This document shows, one piece after another, positions 1 through 5,518 of a DNA stretch of 24,730 nt (position 1 is its first letter; each line of letters opens with the position of its first letter). Under the pieces are notes generated by a model. That model was not told where the DNA came from. It saw nothing but the letters and a program-made list of their open reading frames with translations, and did not search any database. The stretch is from positions 1 through 24,730 of the IMG/VR virus record IMGVR_UViG_3300021368_002993; one strand, given 5' to 3'. The position numbers and the translations under genes are program-made. Source of the stretch: a virus.

Positions 1-1
1 T

Positions 2-619
2 ATTGGGATTAGTCCCGCCGATGGATTCCTGGGTAAGGGTGGTCTTGGGTTATTTGGTGGCCCCGGTCAGCCTTTCGGTGGACCCGCCACCGCTCAGGTG
101 TATGGAGTAAATCCATTTGATACCGTAGATAAGAATCCATTCGTGGCTCAACAGGCAATGGATCAGATGGCACAGAATGAATTGATTGCAAAGGGATTCA
201 TGGATGCACCGGTTGGTGCGCTTGGTACTGGACTTGGTGCTTTGAATAAACTTGGTGCGACTGCTGATGTAATCAAAGGTTTGCTTCCACAGGAACAACC
301 TGCGGCAGGAGTTTTCTCAAATGGTGTGAATCCTAGACAGCAAGGGGGTGGAATAAAAGTAACCCCCAGATCGCAAACACCACTTAATCGACCAGTCAAT
401 CTTGCTCAGCCACCAGGCATGATGGTGGCTCCCGGTGCAGGTGCAATGTCACCAGGTGGTGGTACATATGTTGACCAGGTAGGAAAAGCAGCAGCGCAAG
501 AAGCCGCACAAAGAGCTGGTGGTGTGCGTTCAGCTGATCCGAGGGTGGAGTCACTCAAGAAAATTCATGGGGGTAGACCTACGACCATGGGTTTGGGTGA
601 AAGATATTTTTCAATGTGA
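2..619 (+). CDS. Gly/Pro/Ala-rich virion protein, 3' part only
   Basis: The frame is open from base 2 to the TGA at 617-619, so this is the C-terminal 205 residues of a gene that starts upstream of the window. The first Met in view (98) is unlikely to be the true start, because the residues before it have the same Gly/Pro-rich composition. The protein is low in charge, rich in Gly, Pro, Ala and Gln, and has no predicted membrane segment; it ends in a more ordinary segment (GLGERYFSM). Such composition is common in the tails of large internal virion or tail-associated phage proteins, which fits its place at the end of the structural module once the genome is read as a circle. No family recognised; the virion role is inferred from composition and position. 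Confidence 0.6.
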   Translation: MGISPADGFLGKGGLGLFGGPGQPFGGPATAQVYGVNPFDTVDKNPFVAQQAMDQMAQNELIAKGFMDAPVGALGTGLGALNKLGATADVIKGLLPQEQPAAGVFSNGVNPRQQGGGIKVTPRSQTPLNRPVNLAQPPGMMVAPGAGAMSPGGGTYVDQVGKAAAQEAAQRAGGVRSADPRVESLKKIHGGRPTTMGLGERYFSM

Positions 620-921
620 TCTCATATCGTAGATTTAAGGAATTTATAAAAGTAGCTTTCGGGGACGATGTAAGGCTTCCCCAGTATGTTGCCATCCTTA
701 AGGCTGCGATAAAAATTGCTGTAAAAAGGGTAGGGAGACGGAAATGGTTCTCCCGAATGATGATTTGTTACAGGTGCCCAATATTTAACAGCTATAGCAA
801 AAGGTGTCGCCCATTTGATGGATCCGTATTGGGTTGCGGATGCTACACACCATACAAGGCACTTCTCGAGGATGAATGCTGGGGAAGGAAAAGGTTTGGA
901 GAGAGAATAGGATGGAAATAA
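616..921 (+). CDS. Small Cys-rich (zinc-ribbon-like) phage protein
   Basis: 101 residues beginning at a GTG that overlaps the preceding stop (GTGA), which indicates translational coupling. The N-terminal half is a basic helical segment; the second half holds paired cysteines in the order CYRCP, KRC, GCGC and a final Cys, a pattern of metal-binding knuckles. I recall similar short proteins (Cys-x2-Cys-Pro-Leu/Ile-Phe followed by a GCGC motif) near the tail genes of many phages, but know of no assigned function. Metal binding is inferred from the spacing of the cysteines. Confidence 0.65.
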   Translation: MISYRRFKEFIKVAFGDDVRLPQYVAILKAAIKIAVKRVGRRKWFSRMMICYRCPIFNSYSKRCRPFDGSVLGCGCYTPYKALLEDECWGRKRFGERIGWK

Positions 922-1151
922 AGTGGAACAAATTCAAGGGCACCATCAAGGGATCTGGGTGCGACTGTACCATTGAAATGATGGACTTATTTGAACCACA
1001 GTGGTTTGCCAGATTCTTCCGCGCAAATGAAGAAGAAATGGAGATGGCAATAAACAACTTTGAAGAGGGTGAGCTGGATCAGGCTCACAAGTGGTGCGAA
1101 AAACAAATCACTGACTATGAGCAACGAAAAGGAAAAGATACTCGAGACTAG
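912..1151 (+). CDS. Hypothetical acidic helical protein
   Basis: 79 residues from the ATG at 912, which overlaps the end of the preceding gene by 10 bases. An upstream in-frame start at 876 exists, but 912 has a purine-rich GAGAG stretch before it and gives the usual short overlap. The sequence contains a CDC pair near residue 17 and a Glu-rich helical second half with a predicted amphipathic segment. No family recognised. It is part of a run of small co-oriented genes whose starts and stops overlap. Confidence 0.5.
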   Translation: MEIKWNKFKGTIKGSGCDCTIEMMDLFEPQWFARFFRANEEEMEMAINNFEEGELDQAHKWCEKQITDYEQRKGKDTRD

Positions 1152-1287
1152 AAAGCAAAACATCGAAATGGATCTTAAGGTGGTGGAAAATAACCAAAAG
1201 AGACTGGAAGATGAAAAAGCTAAACTCATCCTAAAGCTTATCGAGACAAGAGAATATTTGTTGTCTTTGAAAGAGCAGGATGAATAA
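1117..1287 (+). CDS. Short coiled-coil protein
   Basis: 56 residues from the ATG at 1117, overlapping the previous gene by 35 bases; a longer reading from a TTG at 1060 is possible but looks like the shadow of that gene. Almost the whole protein is a charged heptad-like helix (repeated Lys/Glu with Leu/Ile at regular spacing), so a coiled coil or helical hairpin is likely. No function can be assigned. Stop overlaps the next start. Confidence 0.5.
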   Translation: MSNEKEKILETRKQNIEMDLKVVENNQKRLEDEKAKLILKLIETREYLLSLKEQDE

Positions 1288-1519
1288 ATTTGTCCCGAGG
1301 AAAATAAAAGATAGGTGGATTATTCGATCCCAGGGTGCACTGGGGGAGGCACCTGTCGGCCCCAGACTCGCCAAAGGTGCACCATTTCCTAAAGAAATTG
1401 GACTCATTTTTGAAAAAAAATCCGATGCGCTACGCGCATCTGTGTTATGGGAAGAGTGGTACCAAGGGCAACCCTACGTCAAAAAGTCTGAGAAACGCAA
1501 AGCGAAGTATCTTGCATGA
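1280..1519 (+). CDS. Hypothetical basic protein
   Basis: 79 residues, ATG at 1280 overlapping the preceding stop by 8 bases. Basic overall, with a central Gly/Pro-rich stretch and a C-terminal Lys/Arg cluster. A perfect 7-bp inverted repeat with a 3-base loop (GATGCGC / GCGCATC, 1424-1440) lies within the coding sequence. It is the last gene before the promoter/operator element at 1512-1545, so it probably ends one transcription unit. No family recognised. Confidence 0.5.
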   Translation: MNKFVPRKIKDRWIIRSQGALGEAPVGPRLAKGAPFPKEIGLIFEKKSDALRASVLWEEWYQGQPYVKKSEKRKAKYLA

Positions 1520-1545
1520 TTTAGTAACACGATTTAATATGTAAC
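1512..1545 (+). promoter_or_regulatory. Putative promoter overlapping a 22-bp operator-like element (site A)
   Basis: A 22-bp element at 1524-1545 begins GTAACACGA and ends ATGTAAC, one base before the ATG at 1547. A TTGCAT (1512-1517) and a TAATAT (1535-1540) are spaced by exactly 17 bases, with the -10-like box inside the element. A start about 7 bases downstream of the -10 would fall on the ATG itself, so a leaderless or near-leaderless message is predicted. Site B (5482-5515) has the same geometry. Confidence 0.5.
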
Positions 1546-1546
1546 A

Positions 1547-2107
1547 ATGGCTGGGGATATAATGGCAGATGTGGGTGATTATGGTGGTGGCACGGGTGTA
1601 GATTTGCTTAACTCCTTGCCGATGGCGCCACTCAATGAGATGGTTACTTTTGATTCAACCTCTACTGCACCACCAATACGACCAGATGGCTTTAGTCCTG
1701 GCTCCGCCTATAGTAATGATTTAGGGAACTTCCTAACTCTTTCAAGGAAAATGTCAGATGGTGACCCGCTATGGGAGAATATGATCGAGTTTGTAGACAT
1801 GACTGGTGTTGCTTCGTATGATGACGCATGGAGGGCATACACTGACTACAAGAAGGGTGATATTGGGGAGTTGACATTAATGCTGGAGGGAATGGGTGCT
1901 TTGCCGATAGTTGGAAAAATAAAAAGATTCATGGCAATAGATATGATGCCCAATGCCACTGCTACTGAAAAAGCTGTTGCAAAAGCCATGAATGCTTACG
2001 GAAAGGCAAAAGTCCCGCTAGAGGTAGTGAACAAATATGATGCGGTTGATGATGCTCTGGATGACAATGTAGATCCTTTGATCAAGGTACTTTACGGAAC
2101 AGAATAA
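1547..2107 (+). CDS. Putative virion-associated protein
   Basis: 186 residues. The N-terminal third is Gly/Asp/Pro-rich and probably disordered; the middle (residues about 60-125) is helical and contains the segment GALPIVGKIKRF, which resembles hydrophobic Leu-Pro-Ile/Val-Val-Gly-Lys stretches I remember from internal virion or tail-associated proteins. The C-terminus is acidic (Asp-rich). The first ATG lies one base after the operator-like element; an in-frame ATG at 1562 preceded by GGGGA is an alternative start. Its stop overlaps the next ATG by one base (TAATG). A structural role is inferred from place and composition only. Confidence 0.55.
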   Translation: MAGDIMADVGDYGGGTGVDLLNSLPMAPLNEMVTFDSTSTAPPIRPDGFSPGSAYSNDLGNFLTLSRKMSDGDPLWENMIEFVDMTGVASYDDAWRAYTDYKKGDIGELTLMLEGMGALPIVGKIKRFMAIDMMPNATATEKAVAKAMNAYGKAKVPLEVVNKYDAVDDALDDNVDPLIKVLYGTE

Positions 2108-2256
2108 TGGCTAGAAAAGCGAAAAAGAAACCAGCTAAGTCAAAAAAGGATGCCTGCTACCACAAGGTAAAGCGTTCTTACAAGGTGTTCCCTTCTGCCT
2201 ATGCAAGTGGTGCTATAGCCAAATGCAGGAAGAAGAGGGCAGGAAAGAAAAAGTGA
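2107..2256 (+). CDS. Tiny Lys-rich Cys-containing phage protein
   Basis: 49 residues. A Lys-rich N-terminus is followed by a segment with KKDACYHKVKRSYKVFPSAY and a later AKCRKK. This Lys-Asp-Ala-Cys-Tyr-His-Lys-Val pattern with a distal Lys-Cys-Arg-Lys is one I recall from small proteins of marine phages and as a domain in some algal giant viruses. The function is unknown; the very basic charge and paired Cys suggest nucleic-acid or metal binding. It starts on the last base of the previous stop (TAATG) and its TGA overlaps the following GTG. Confidence 0.65.
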   Translation: MARKAKKKPAKSKKDACYHKVKRSYKVFPSAYASGAIAKCRKKRAGKKK

Positions 2257-2483
2257 AGGGAACCCAATTCGATGATGCAAAACTTATGGATAAGGCTCTT
2301 AAGGAGTTCGCCGATTCAGCCCGTACTAAATTTCTTAACGGGATTAAAGAACATAATCCCGATGGTAATCGGGGAATGTGTAAGATGTCTTTTGAGGATC
2401 GTATTAAAGCTGCTAAAGAGGAAGTGATCGATTTATGGTTCTATTTAACCTCGATTGAATATGGGCGTAAGAAAGACAGCTAA
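2253..2483 (+). CDS. Hypothetical helical protein
   Basis: 76 residues if translation begins at the GTG at 2253, which overlaps the preceding TGA in a GTGA arrangement and has an AGGAAAG purine run upstream; a longer frame goes back to 2223. The protein is helical, with the C-terminal stretch FEDRIKAAKEEVIDLWFYL resembling a helix of all-alpha nucleotide pyrophosphohydrolase (MazG-like) proteins. It is too short, and lacks the paired acidic motifs, for that to be more than a resemblance. Confidence 0.45.
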   Translation: MKGTQFDDAKLMDKALKEFADSARTKFLNGIKEHNPDGNRGMCKMSFEDRIKAAKEEVIDLWFYLTSIEYGRKKDS

Positions 2484-2700
2484 AGGAGCCGCACTCAAGC
2501 GTTGGTTTAAGGAGAAGTGGACAGACCAGAAAGGTCGACCATGCGGTAATAAAAAAACTAAAGGCGTAAAAAAATGCCGACCAAGTAAGAAAATTTCAAA
2601 GAAAACACCCAAGACCTGGAAACAGGTTGGTAAAAAGAAAAAAGCGCTCGTAGCTGAAAAGCGCAGAGTAGGCATGGGGCGCAGAACAAAAAAGGCATAA
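2461..2700 (+). CDS. Lys-rich small protein, DUF5872-like
   Basis: 79 residues from the ATG at 2461, overlapping the previous gene by 23 bases. The order of motifs is KGAALKRWFKEKW, then GRPCG, KKCRPSKKISKKTPKTW and a C-terminal Lys/Arg tail. I recognise the Cys-Arg-Pro-Ser/Thr-Lys-x-Ile/Val-Ser-x3-Pro-x-Thr-Trp pattern from short proteins found in marine phages and nucleocytoplasmic large viruses (recalled as DUF5872). No activity is known. The two cysteines flank a basic segment; nucleic-acid binding or virion packaging is an inference from charge and from its neighbours, which are similar in style. Confidence 0.65.
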   Translation: MGVRKTAKGAALKRWFKEKWTDQKGRPCGNKKTKGVKKCRPSKKISKKTPKTWKQVGKKKKALVAEKRRVGMGRRTKKA

Positions 2701-2702
2701 TT

Positions 2703-2831
2703 ATGGCATACGGAAAAAAACCAAAAGCAAATAAAAAACCAATGGCGAAAAAACCTTTCAAGCCGTGCAGCTCTTGCCCAAATAAGGCTAAGTGCAGAAA
2801 AGCGGGTAAATGCTTAAAGCTTAAAAGATAA
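2703..2831 (+). CDS. Tiny Lys-rich protein with four cysteines
   Basis: 42 residues, 16 of them Lys or Arg. The C-terminal half contains four Cys with spacing Cys-x2-Cys-x5-Cys-x5-Cys (residues 22, 25, 31, 37), which would suit a single zinc-knuckle-like site. It sits between two similar basic Cys-containing proteins, two bases after one stop, and its TAA overlaps a following ATG. Function unknown; zinc and nucleic-acid binding are inferred. Confidence 0.6.
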   Translation: MAYGKKPKANKKPMAKKPFKPCSSCPNKAKCRKAGKCLKLKR

Positions 2832-2858
2832 TGGGCGGAACACACGGAGGAGGACATC

Positions 2859-3119
2859 ATGGCAAAGCCAACAAAAGGAAAGCGATTCGTAAAAGTAGTG
2901 CGAAATCCCAAAACGGGGCGTACCCGAAAAGTAAGCTACGGACAAGCGGGAAAAGCAAAGTCCGGCGGAGACCGAATACGTCCAGGTACTAAAAAAGGTG
3001 ACGCCTATTGCGCGCGAAGCGCAGGTATCAAAAAATGTAAGAAGCCACCTTGCGCAAATGATTTGTCGCGTAAAAAGTGGAAGTGCCGTGGCAAAAAATC
3101 AATGAGAGGTAAAAAATGA
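2859..3119 (+). CDS. Lys/Arg-rich Cys-containing phage protein
   Basis: 86 residues. The start at 2859 is set by a strong GGAGGAGG Shine-Dalgarno at 2846-2853. The N-terminal part (residues 8-50) has the pattern VRNPKTGRTRKVSYGQAGKA followed by a Gly/Asp/Arg segment; then GDAYCARSAG, paired Cys, and LSRKKWKCRGKKS. I recall this Ser/Ala-Tyr-Cys-Ala-Arg-Ser then Leu-Ser-Arg-Lys-Lys-Trp-x-Cys combination as widespread in marine phages, and a related pattern (possibly DUF6321) in algal giant viruses. Function unknown. Confidence 0.65.
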   Translation: MAKPTKGKRFVKVVRNPKTGRTRKVSYGQAGKAKSGGDRIRPGTKKGDAYCARSAGIKKCKKPPCANDLSRKKWKCRGKKSMRGKK

Positions 3120-3262
3120 GGAGTAGTTGTTGTAATTTTTGTGCCATTAAAGATGGCATGCAAGAAAAGGTTAAGAAAGCATCTAAACCCAAGTCGTGGA
3201 AAAAGAAATCTCCAGATCTGGAACTTGCCAAGGTAGCATACAAAAACAAGAAGGCGGCTTAA
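3116..3262 (+). CDS. Tiny Cys/Lys protein
   Basis: 48 residues, starting in an ATGA overlap with the previous stop. The N-terminus carries a CCxxC cluster (residues 5, 6, 9), followed by a Lys-rich stretch with PKSWKKKSPDLELAKVAYK. It shares composition with the four preceding basic genes and closes that run. No family recognised. Confidence 0.55.
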   Translation: MRSSCCNFCAIKDGMQEKVKKASKPKSWKKKSPDLELAKVAYKNKKAA

Positions 3263-3276
3263 GTCATACGGTTGAC

Positions 3277-3423
3277 ATGTCCGATAAGGAACATGGAAAA
3301 TTCGTTAACGCATTTAAGGTTTTCAAGGAGCAAACTGATTTTGAGAATGAGTTTAGCCCTATAATGCTCAAGTATTATGTGCAAATGGCTTACCTTGAAG
3401 GCTGGAAAAATTCAACCAAATGA
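3277..3423 (+). CDS. Hypothetical helical protein
   Basis: 48 residues from the ATG at 3277; the frame stays open back to 3196 but that stretch overlaps the previous gene. The sequence is helical and aromatic-rich (residues about 9-44). No clear Shine-Dalgarno is present, so the start is uncertain. The TGA overlaps the next ATG (ATGA), so it is probably translated together with the SWIM-type gene that follows. No function recognised. Confidence 0.45.
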   Translation: MSDKEHGKFVNAFKVFKEQTDFENEFSPIMLKYYVQMAYLEGWKNSTK

Positions 3424-3671
3424 ACATCGAATGGATGGAAGCCCGCAGGTATCTACTGACGAGCTTGACCAATCCAAGCAATGTCCACCTAGTTGACCTA
3501 GATGAGTTTGAGGGGTACGGAGAGTGCTCCTGCGAACACTTTAAGTTTCGCTTGTATCCTCGTCTTCGTCTTGGGAAGAAACCTCTGAGCTCTCGCTGTC
3601 GCCACCTTCGGCAGGCGCATCTTTTTGAGCGGCGCCAGCAGAAGCTTGCTGAGCCTCTGCCCATGACCTAA
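3420..3671 (+). CDS. SWIM-type zinc-finger-like protein
   Basis: 83 residues starting in an ATGA overlap. Cys36-x-Cys38, then 21 residues, then Cys60-x-His62 form the Cys-x-Cys-xn-Cys-x-His signature of SWIM zinc fingers, which in other proteins support DNA or protein contacts. The part before it (EARRYLLTSLTNPSNVHLVD) looks like an ordinary folded N-terminus. The last 131 bases lie opposite the C-terminal acidic tail of the convergent gene ending at 3541; the SWIM motif itself lies partly in this overlap, so the plus frame is likely the constrained one there. Function in the phage unknown. Confidence 0.55.
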   Translation: MNIEWMEARRYLLTSLTNPSNVHLVDLDEFEGYGECSCEHFKFRLYPRLRLGKKPLSSRCRHLRQAHLFERRQQKLAEPLPMT

Positions 3672-3864
3672 TTTGACGCGAGTATGCCTCAATAGTTCCA
3701 ATTGTCATGTGCCCAACAACTTCAGCCAAGTTTAGGTTTCTTTGCTGACCAAGCTGCAGTGCAGTTGCAACAAGAATTTCCGCAAGCGGTGCATCATTAA
3801 CCTCTTGCTCTGCGTTTTTAGGTATCTCCTTTTTAGGAGCAGATTTTTTACTTTTTTTGCTCAT
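3541..3864 (-). CDS. Hypothetical protein with acidic low-complexity tail
   Basis: 107 residues, last gene of the leftward operon. A Lys-rich N-terminus is followed by a helical Ala/Leu/Gln-rich core (residues about 25-75) and a Ser/Glu/Asp-rich tail (last 25 residues). Its ATG overlaps the stop of the tiny membrane peptide before it (ATGA). The tail overlaps the convergent SWIM gene by 131 bases. No family recognised; a helical DNA-packaging or scaffold-like role cannot be excluded or supported. Confidence 0.5.
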   Translation of the reverse strand: MSKKSKKSAPKKEIPKNAEQEVNDAPLAEILVATALQLGQQRNLNLAEVVGHMTIGTIEAYSRQIRSWAEAQQASAGAAQKDAPAEGGDSESSEVSSQDEDEDTSET

Positions 3865-3935
3865 TTATTTAATATTTGATCTAGTATTAAAACCACAGCT
3901 ATTACAAAAGCTGCGTATAAAATAATTGTCTCCAT
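3861..3935 (-). CDS. 24-residue membrane peptide
   Basis: A very short frame: start at 3935 overlapping the preceding TGA by one base, stop overlapping the next ATG. The translated peptide is MET followed by an uninterrupted hydrophobic run (IILYAAFVIAVVLIL, residues 4-18) and a short polar end, so one membrane helix fills the peptide. An AGGAGAT Shine-Dalgarno lies about 8 bases upstream. Proper signals on both sides make translation plausible despite the length. Function unknown; small phage membrane peptides often act in lysis or host takeover, but nothing here shows which. Confidence 0.5.
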   Translation of the reverse strand: METIILYAAFVIAVVLILDQILNK

Positions 3936-4504
3936 CACCAAAGATCTCCTGTTACTTTATGAACTACTTTGTGAAATGAATACTTACCCCAATTGATCGA
4001 ATATCTTGGAGTCTTATCCTTCTGCGCTTCTGGTTTATGCAAAATCCACGAAGGAAATGTGTAGATAATATCTTTACCAGGCTTAATCTTTTCCTTTGCT
4101 CCGCACATAAATAAGCTTAATTCGCCACCATCTTTAGGGGGATTCAGGTAGCACACTGATGTTATTGTGGAGTCCTGAATATGATTATGCCAAACTTTGT
4201 GCGGAGGCAAGAGATCCGGCTTAGACCACTTCTCGTTGGTTTGCTTGTAAACAGAGAAATCAGAATCCATAGGACAAAACTTCTCCTGAAATAAATAAAA
4301 ATTACTAAAAACTGATTCGTGGATGTCTCGAAGGTTCAACCAGAGCTTGTCTCTTCTCAACGGAACATTGTATCCAACCTTCCCCTTTTCTTCATGGAAT
4401 TGCGCATCGATCTCTTCTTTATGAGCAGTAAGTAGGTCATGGAGTCCAGTGACGAAGTACCCATGGATATACTTACTTATATCTATGAACTTCGATTTTA
4501 CCAT
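3935..4504 (-). CDS. 2OG-Fe(II) oxygenase-like protein
   Basis: 189 residues. The C-terminal half matches the order expected for the phage-type 2-oxoglutarate/Fe(II) dioxygenase fold: WHNH (His106, His108), SVCYLNPPKDGGELSLF, then KPGKDIIYTFPSWILH with the distal His156, and PRYSINW with Arg167 placed to hold 2-oxoglutarate. Such enzymes hydroxylate proteins or nucleobases; in phages the targets are generally unknown. The proximal site is HNHIQD rather than a clean His-x-Asp, so the exact iron ligands are uncertain. It lies in a string of overlapping early-operon genes between an RHH-like protein and a membrane peptide. Confidence 0.7.
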   Translation of the reverse strand: MVKSKFIDISKYIHGYFVTGLHDLLTAHKEEIDAQFHEEKGKVGYNVPLRRDKLWLNLRDIHESVFSNFYLFQEKFCPMDSDFSVYKQTNEKWSKPDLLPPHKVWHNHIQDSTITSVCYLNPPKDGGELSLFMCGAKEKIKPGKDIIYTFPSWILHKPEAQKDKTPRYSINWGKYSFHKVVHKVTGDLW

Positions 4505-4830
4505 GGCACCTGTTTGCTAGCTATGTACAGATTCATCGCATCTCTTGCGATTGTACTAAATGAATCGCTCCCACCTGCCTCAAGAACAGCTTCATATTGC
4601 TTGCGATCCATTGTGAAACCTACTTGCTTTAATCCTTTATTTCTCTTGGATTTCTTTAGTTCATTTCTTTCTGACGCAGGTCTTTTACTCCAAAACCCTT
4701 TAGCTGCTTTAGTTATATCCGATTCTGCGCAAGATTTTATAATCTTAAAATAATCATCCTTGGTAATAATGTTGTCGTCATCCCAAGGAGGGGGTTTAGG
4801 GATCCGATTGCGAAAGAGTTTAGTTTTCAT
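4498..4830 (-). CDS. RHH-like protein
   Basis: 110 residues. The N-terminus is Pro/Asp-rich, residues about 25-60 are helical and basic, and the C-terminal segment (68-105) begins with KQVGFTMDRKQYEAVLEAGG and continues into a helix with FSTIARDAMNLYI, which resembles a ribbon-helix-helix DNA-binding unit (short strand, helix, turn, helix). The start overlaps the stop of the lipoprotein gene by 11 bases and its stop overlaps the start of the oxygenase gene. Target unknown. Confidence 0.5.
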   Translation of the reverse strand: MKTKLFRNRIPKPPPWDDDNIITKDDYFKIIKSCAESDITKAAKGFWSKRPASERNELKKSKRNKGLKQVGFTMDRKQYEAVLEAGGSDSFSTIARDAMNLYIASKQVPW

Positions 4831-4963
4831 TGGCTTCGGGTATTGGCAGTCCGCATATTGGGCAAAAATCCCCGTGCCCAGGCATTGGGCAGCATGTGTT
4901 TCTATCGCACTTGTATGAACATGCGCTCATTTGTAATACAATTATTGCAAGTAAATACTTCAT
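4820..4963 (-). CDS. Cys-rich small lipoprotein (predicted)
   Basis: 47 residues. Start at 4963 lies in an ATGA overlap and has AGGA about 7 bases upstream. Residues 1-14 form a signal peptide (Met-Lys, then YLLAIIVLQMSA) leading to Cys15, a plausible lipobox cysteine (Met-Ser-Ala-Cys). The mature part is only 33 residues and carries five further cysteines, including CCPMPGH and CPICG, which resembles a small zinc ribbon or a disulphide-bonded knot. Probably anchored to the outer or inner membrane. Possible roles are host-surface modification or lysis (outer spanin), but no spanin partner is evident. Confidence 0.5.
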   Translation of the reverse strand: MKYLLAIIVLQMSACSYKCDRNTCCPMPGHGDFCPICGLPIPEANEN

Positions 4964-5127
4964 GTCTTTTTCCTGAATCCCATTTTTGCCATTTCCTTAA
5001 CCTTTCTTTTGCCCATTGCAGTAGGCGTGTTCTTGGCAGTGCTGACTTGAACCAACTTAATTCCATTAGAACGCCTTTTGTTTTTCCCAAAGGCACCTTT
5101 TGTGTGTCTTGCGGATTTACCACTCAT
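4960..5127 (-). CDS. Small basic protein
   Basis: 55 residues from the ATG at 5127, which overlaps the HNH gene stop (ATGA) and has AAGGA about 8 bases upstream. It is strongly basic, with GKSARHTKGAFGKNKRR at the N-terminus and a Lys/Arg C-terminus. No cysteines. A different overlapping frame (4902-5123) was judged a shadow. Nucleic-acid binding is likely from charge only; no family recognised. Confidence 0.5.
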   Translation of the reverse strand: MSGKSARHTKGAFGKNKRRSNGIKLVQVSTAKNTPTAMGKRKVKEMAKMGFRKKT

Positions 5128-5405
5128 ATTAAGTATCCTTTCTCTCTCGCCCATGCGGGCTCTCTATGAATTTTGTCATGACAGAATCGGCATGTGGACA
5201 ACCAGGAGTCCACATCAAGATAATGCTTCCCCCTCCCCGCCTTGTGGTGAATGTCCGTTGCGTTCGCCTTCATACACACTTCGCAGATAGGTAGTTTGTC
5301 CAAAAACTCCTTTCTTAGGATCCCATACTCCTTCATTTCTTTGGATCGACGCTTCGAGACTTTCCTTAATGGCGTTTTTCTTTTGAGAGGCCCGCCACGC
5401 TTCAT
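5124..5405 (-). CDS. HNH endonuclease (NinG-like)
   Basis: 93 residues. A basic N-terminus (KRKTPLRKVSKRR) precedes an HNH unit: Cys41-x2-Cys44, His53-His54 in ATDIHHKAGRG, and Cys72-x2-Cys75-His76 with His80, a complete zinc-bound beta-beta-alpha metal nuclease arrangement. The layout resembles phage NinG-type recombination nucleases; phage HNH proteins also serve in DNA packaging when beside terminase, which is not the case here. It follows the SSB/helicase genes in the early operon, so a role in recombination or host DNA cutting is more likely. The start overlaps another short reading frame (5215-5439). Confidence 0.8.
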   Translation of the reverse strand: MKRGGPLKRKTPLRKVSKRRSKEMKEYGILRKEFLDKLPICEVCMKANATDIHHKAGRGKHYLDVDSWLSTCRFCHDKIHREPAWAREKGYLI

Positions 5406-5439
5406 TGTTCATCCGAATTATTGTTTCCAGATCCCACAT
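5215..5439 (-). CDS. Possible short protein overlapping the HNH gene
   Basis: A 74-residue frame starting at 5439 that opens the distal part of the leftward operon. Its N-terminus (MWDLETIIRMNNEAWRASQ) has the feel of a short phage protein I have seen in several genomes, but most of the frame (191 bases) overlaps the HNH gene in another frame. It could be a real overlapping gene or a short translated leader that brings ribosomes to the HNH start. No Shine-Dalgarno is visible. Confidence 0.35.
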   Translation of the reverse strand: MWDLETIIRMNNEAWRASQKKNAIKESLEASIQRNEGVWDPKKGVFGQTTYLRSVYEGERNGHSPQGGEGEALS

Positions 5440-5481
5440 ATAACCATCCGCAAAAAGTAAAAAGTATTAAGAAAAAAAGAA

Positions 5482-5515
5482 TTGCCCACATCTGTTACAC
5501 GAATTTGTATGTAAC
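5482..5515 (+). promoter_or_regulatory. Putative promoter with 22-bp operator-like element (site B)
   Basis: The 22-bp element (5494-5515) begins GTTACACGA and ends ATGTAAC, three bases before the ATG at 5519. TTGCCC (5482-5487) lies 12 bases before the element, exactly where TTGCAT lies at site A, and the TTGTAT at 5505-5510 occupies the same place as the -10-like box of site A. The shared geometry supports a common promoter/operator design, although the -10 match is weak. Confidence 0.45.
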
Positions 5516-5518
5516 ATT

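Noticed and set aside
1424-1440. Perfect 7-bp hairpin GATGCGC/GCGCATC
   Set aside because: Inside a coding gene, 80 bases from its end, with no T-run; not a terminator.
4902-5123. Minus-strand frame overlapping the basic and lipoprotein genes
   Set aside because: Lies across two genes that have proper starts, stops and Shine-Dalgarno sequences in other frames.
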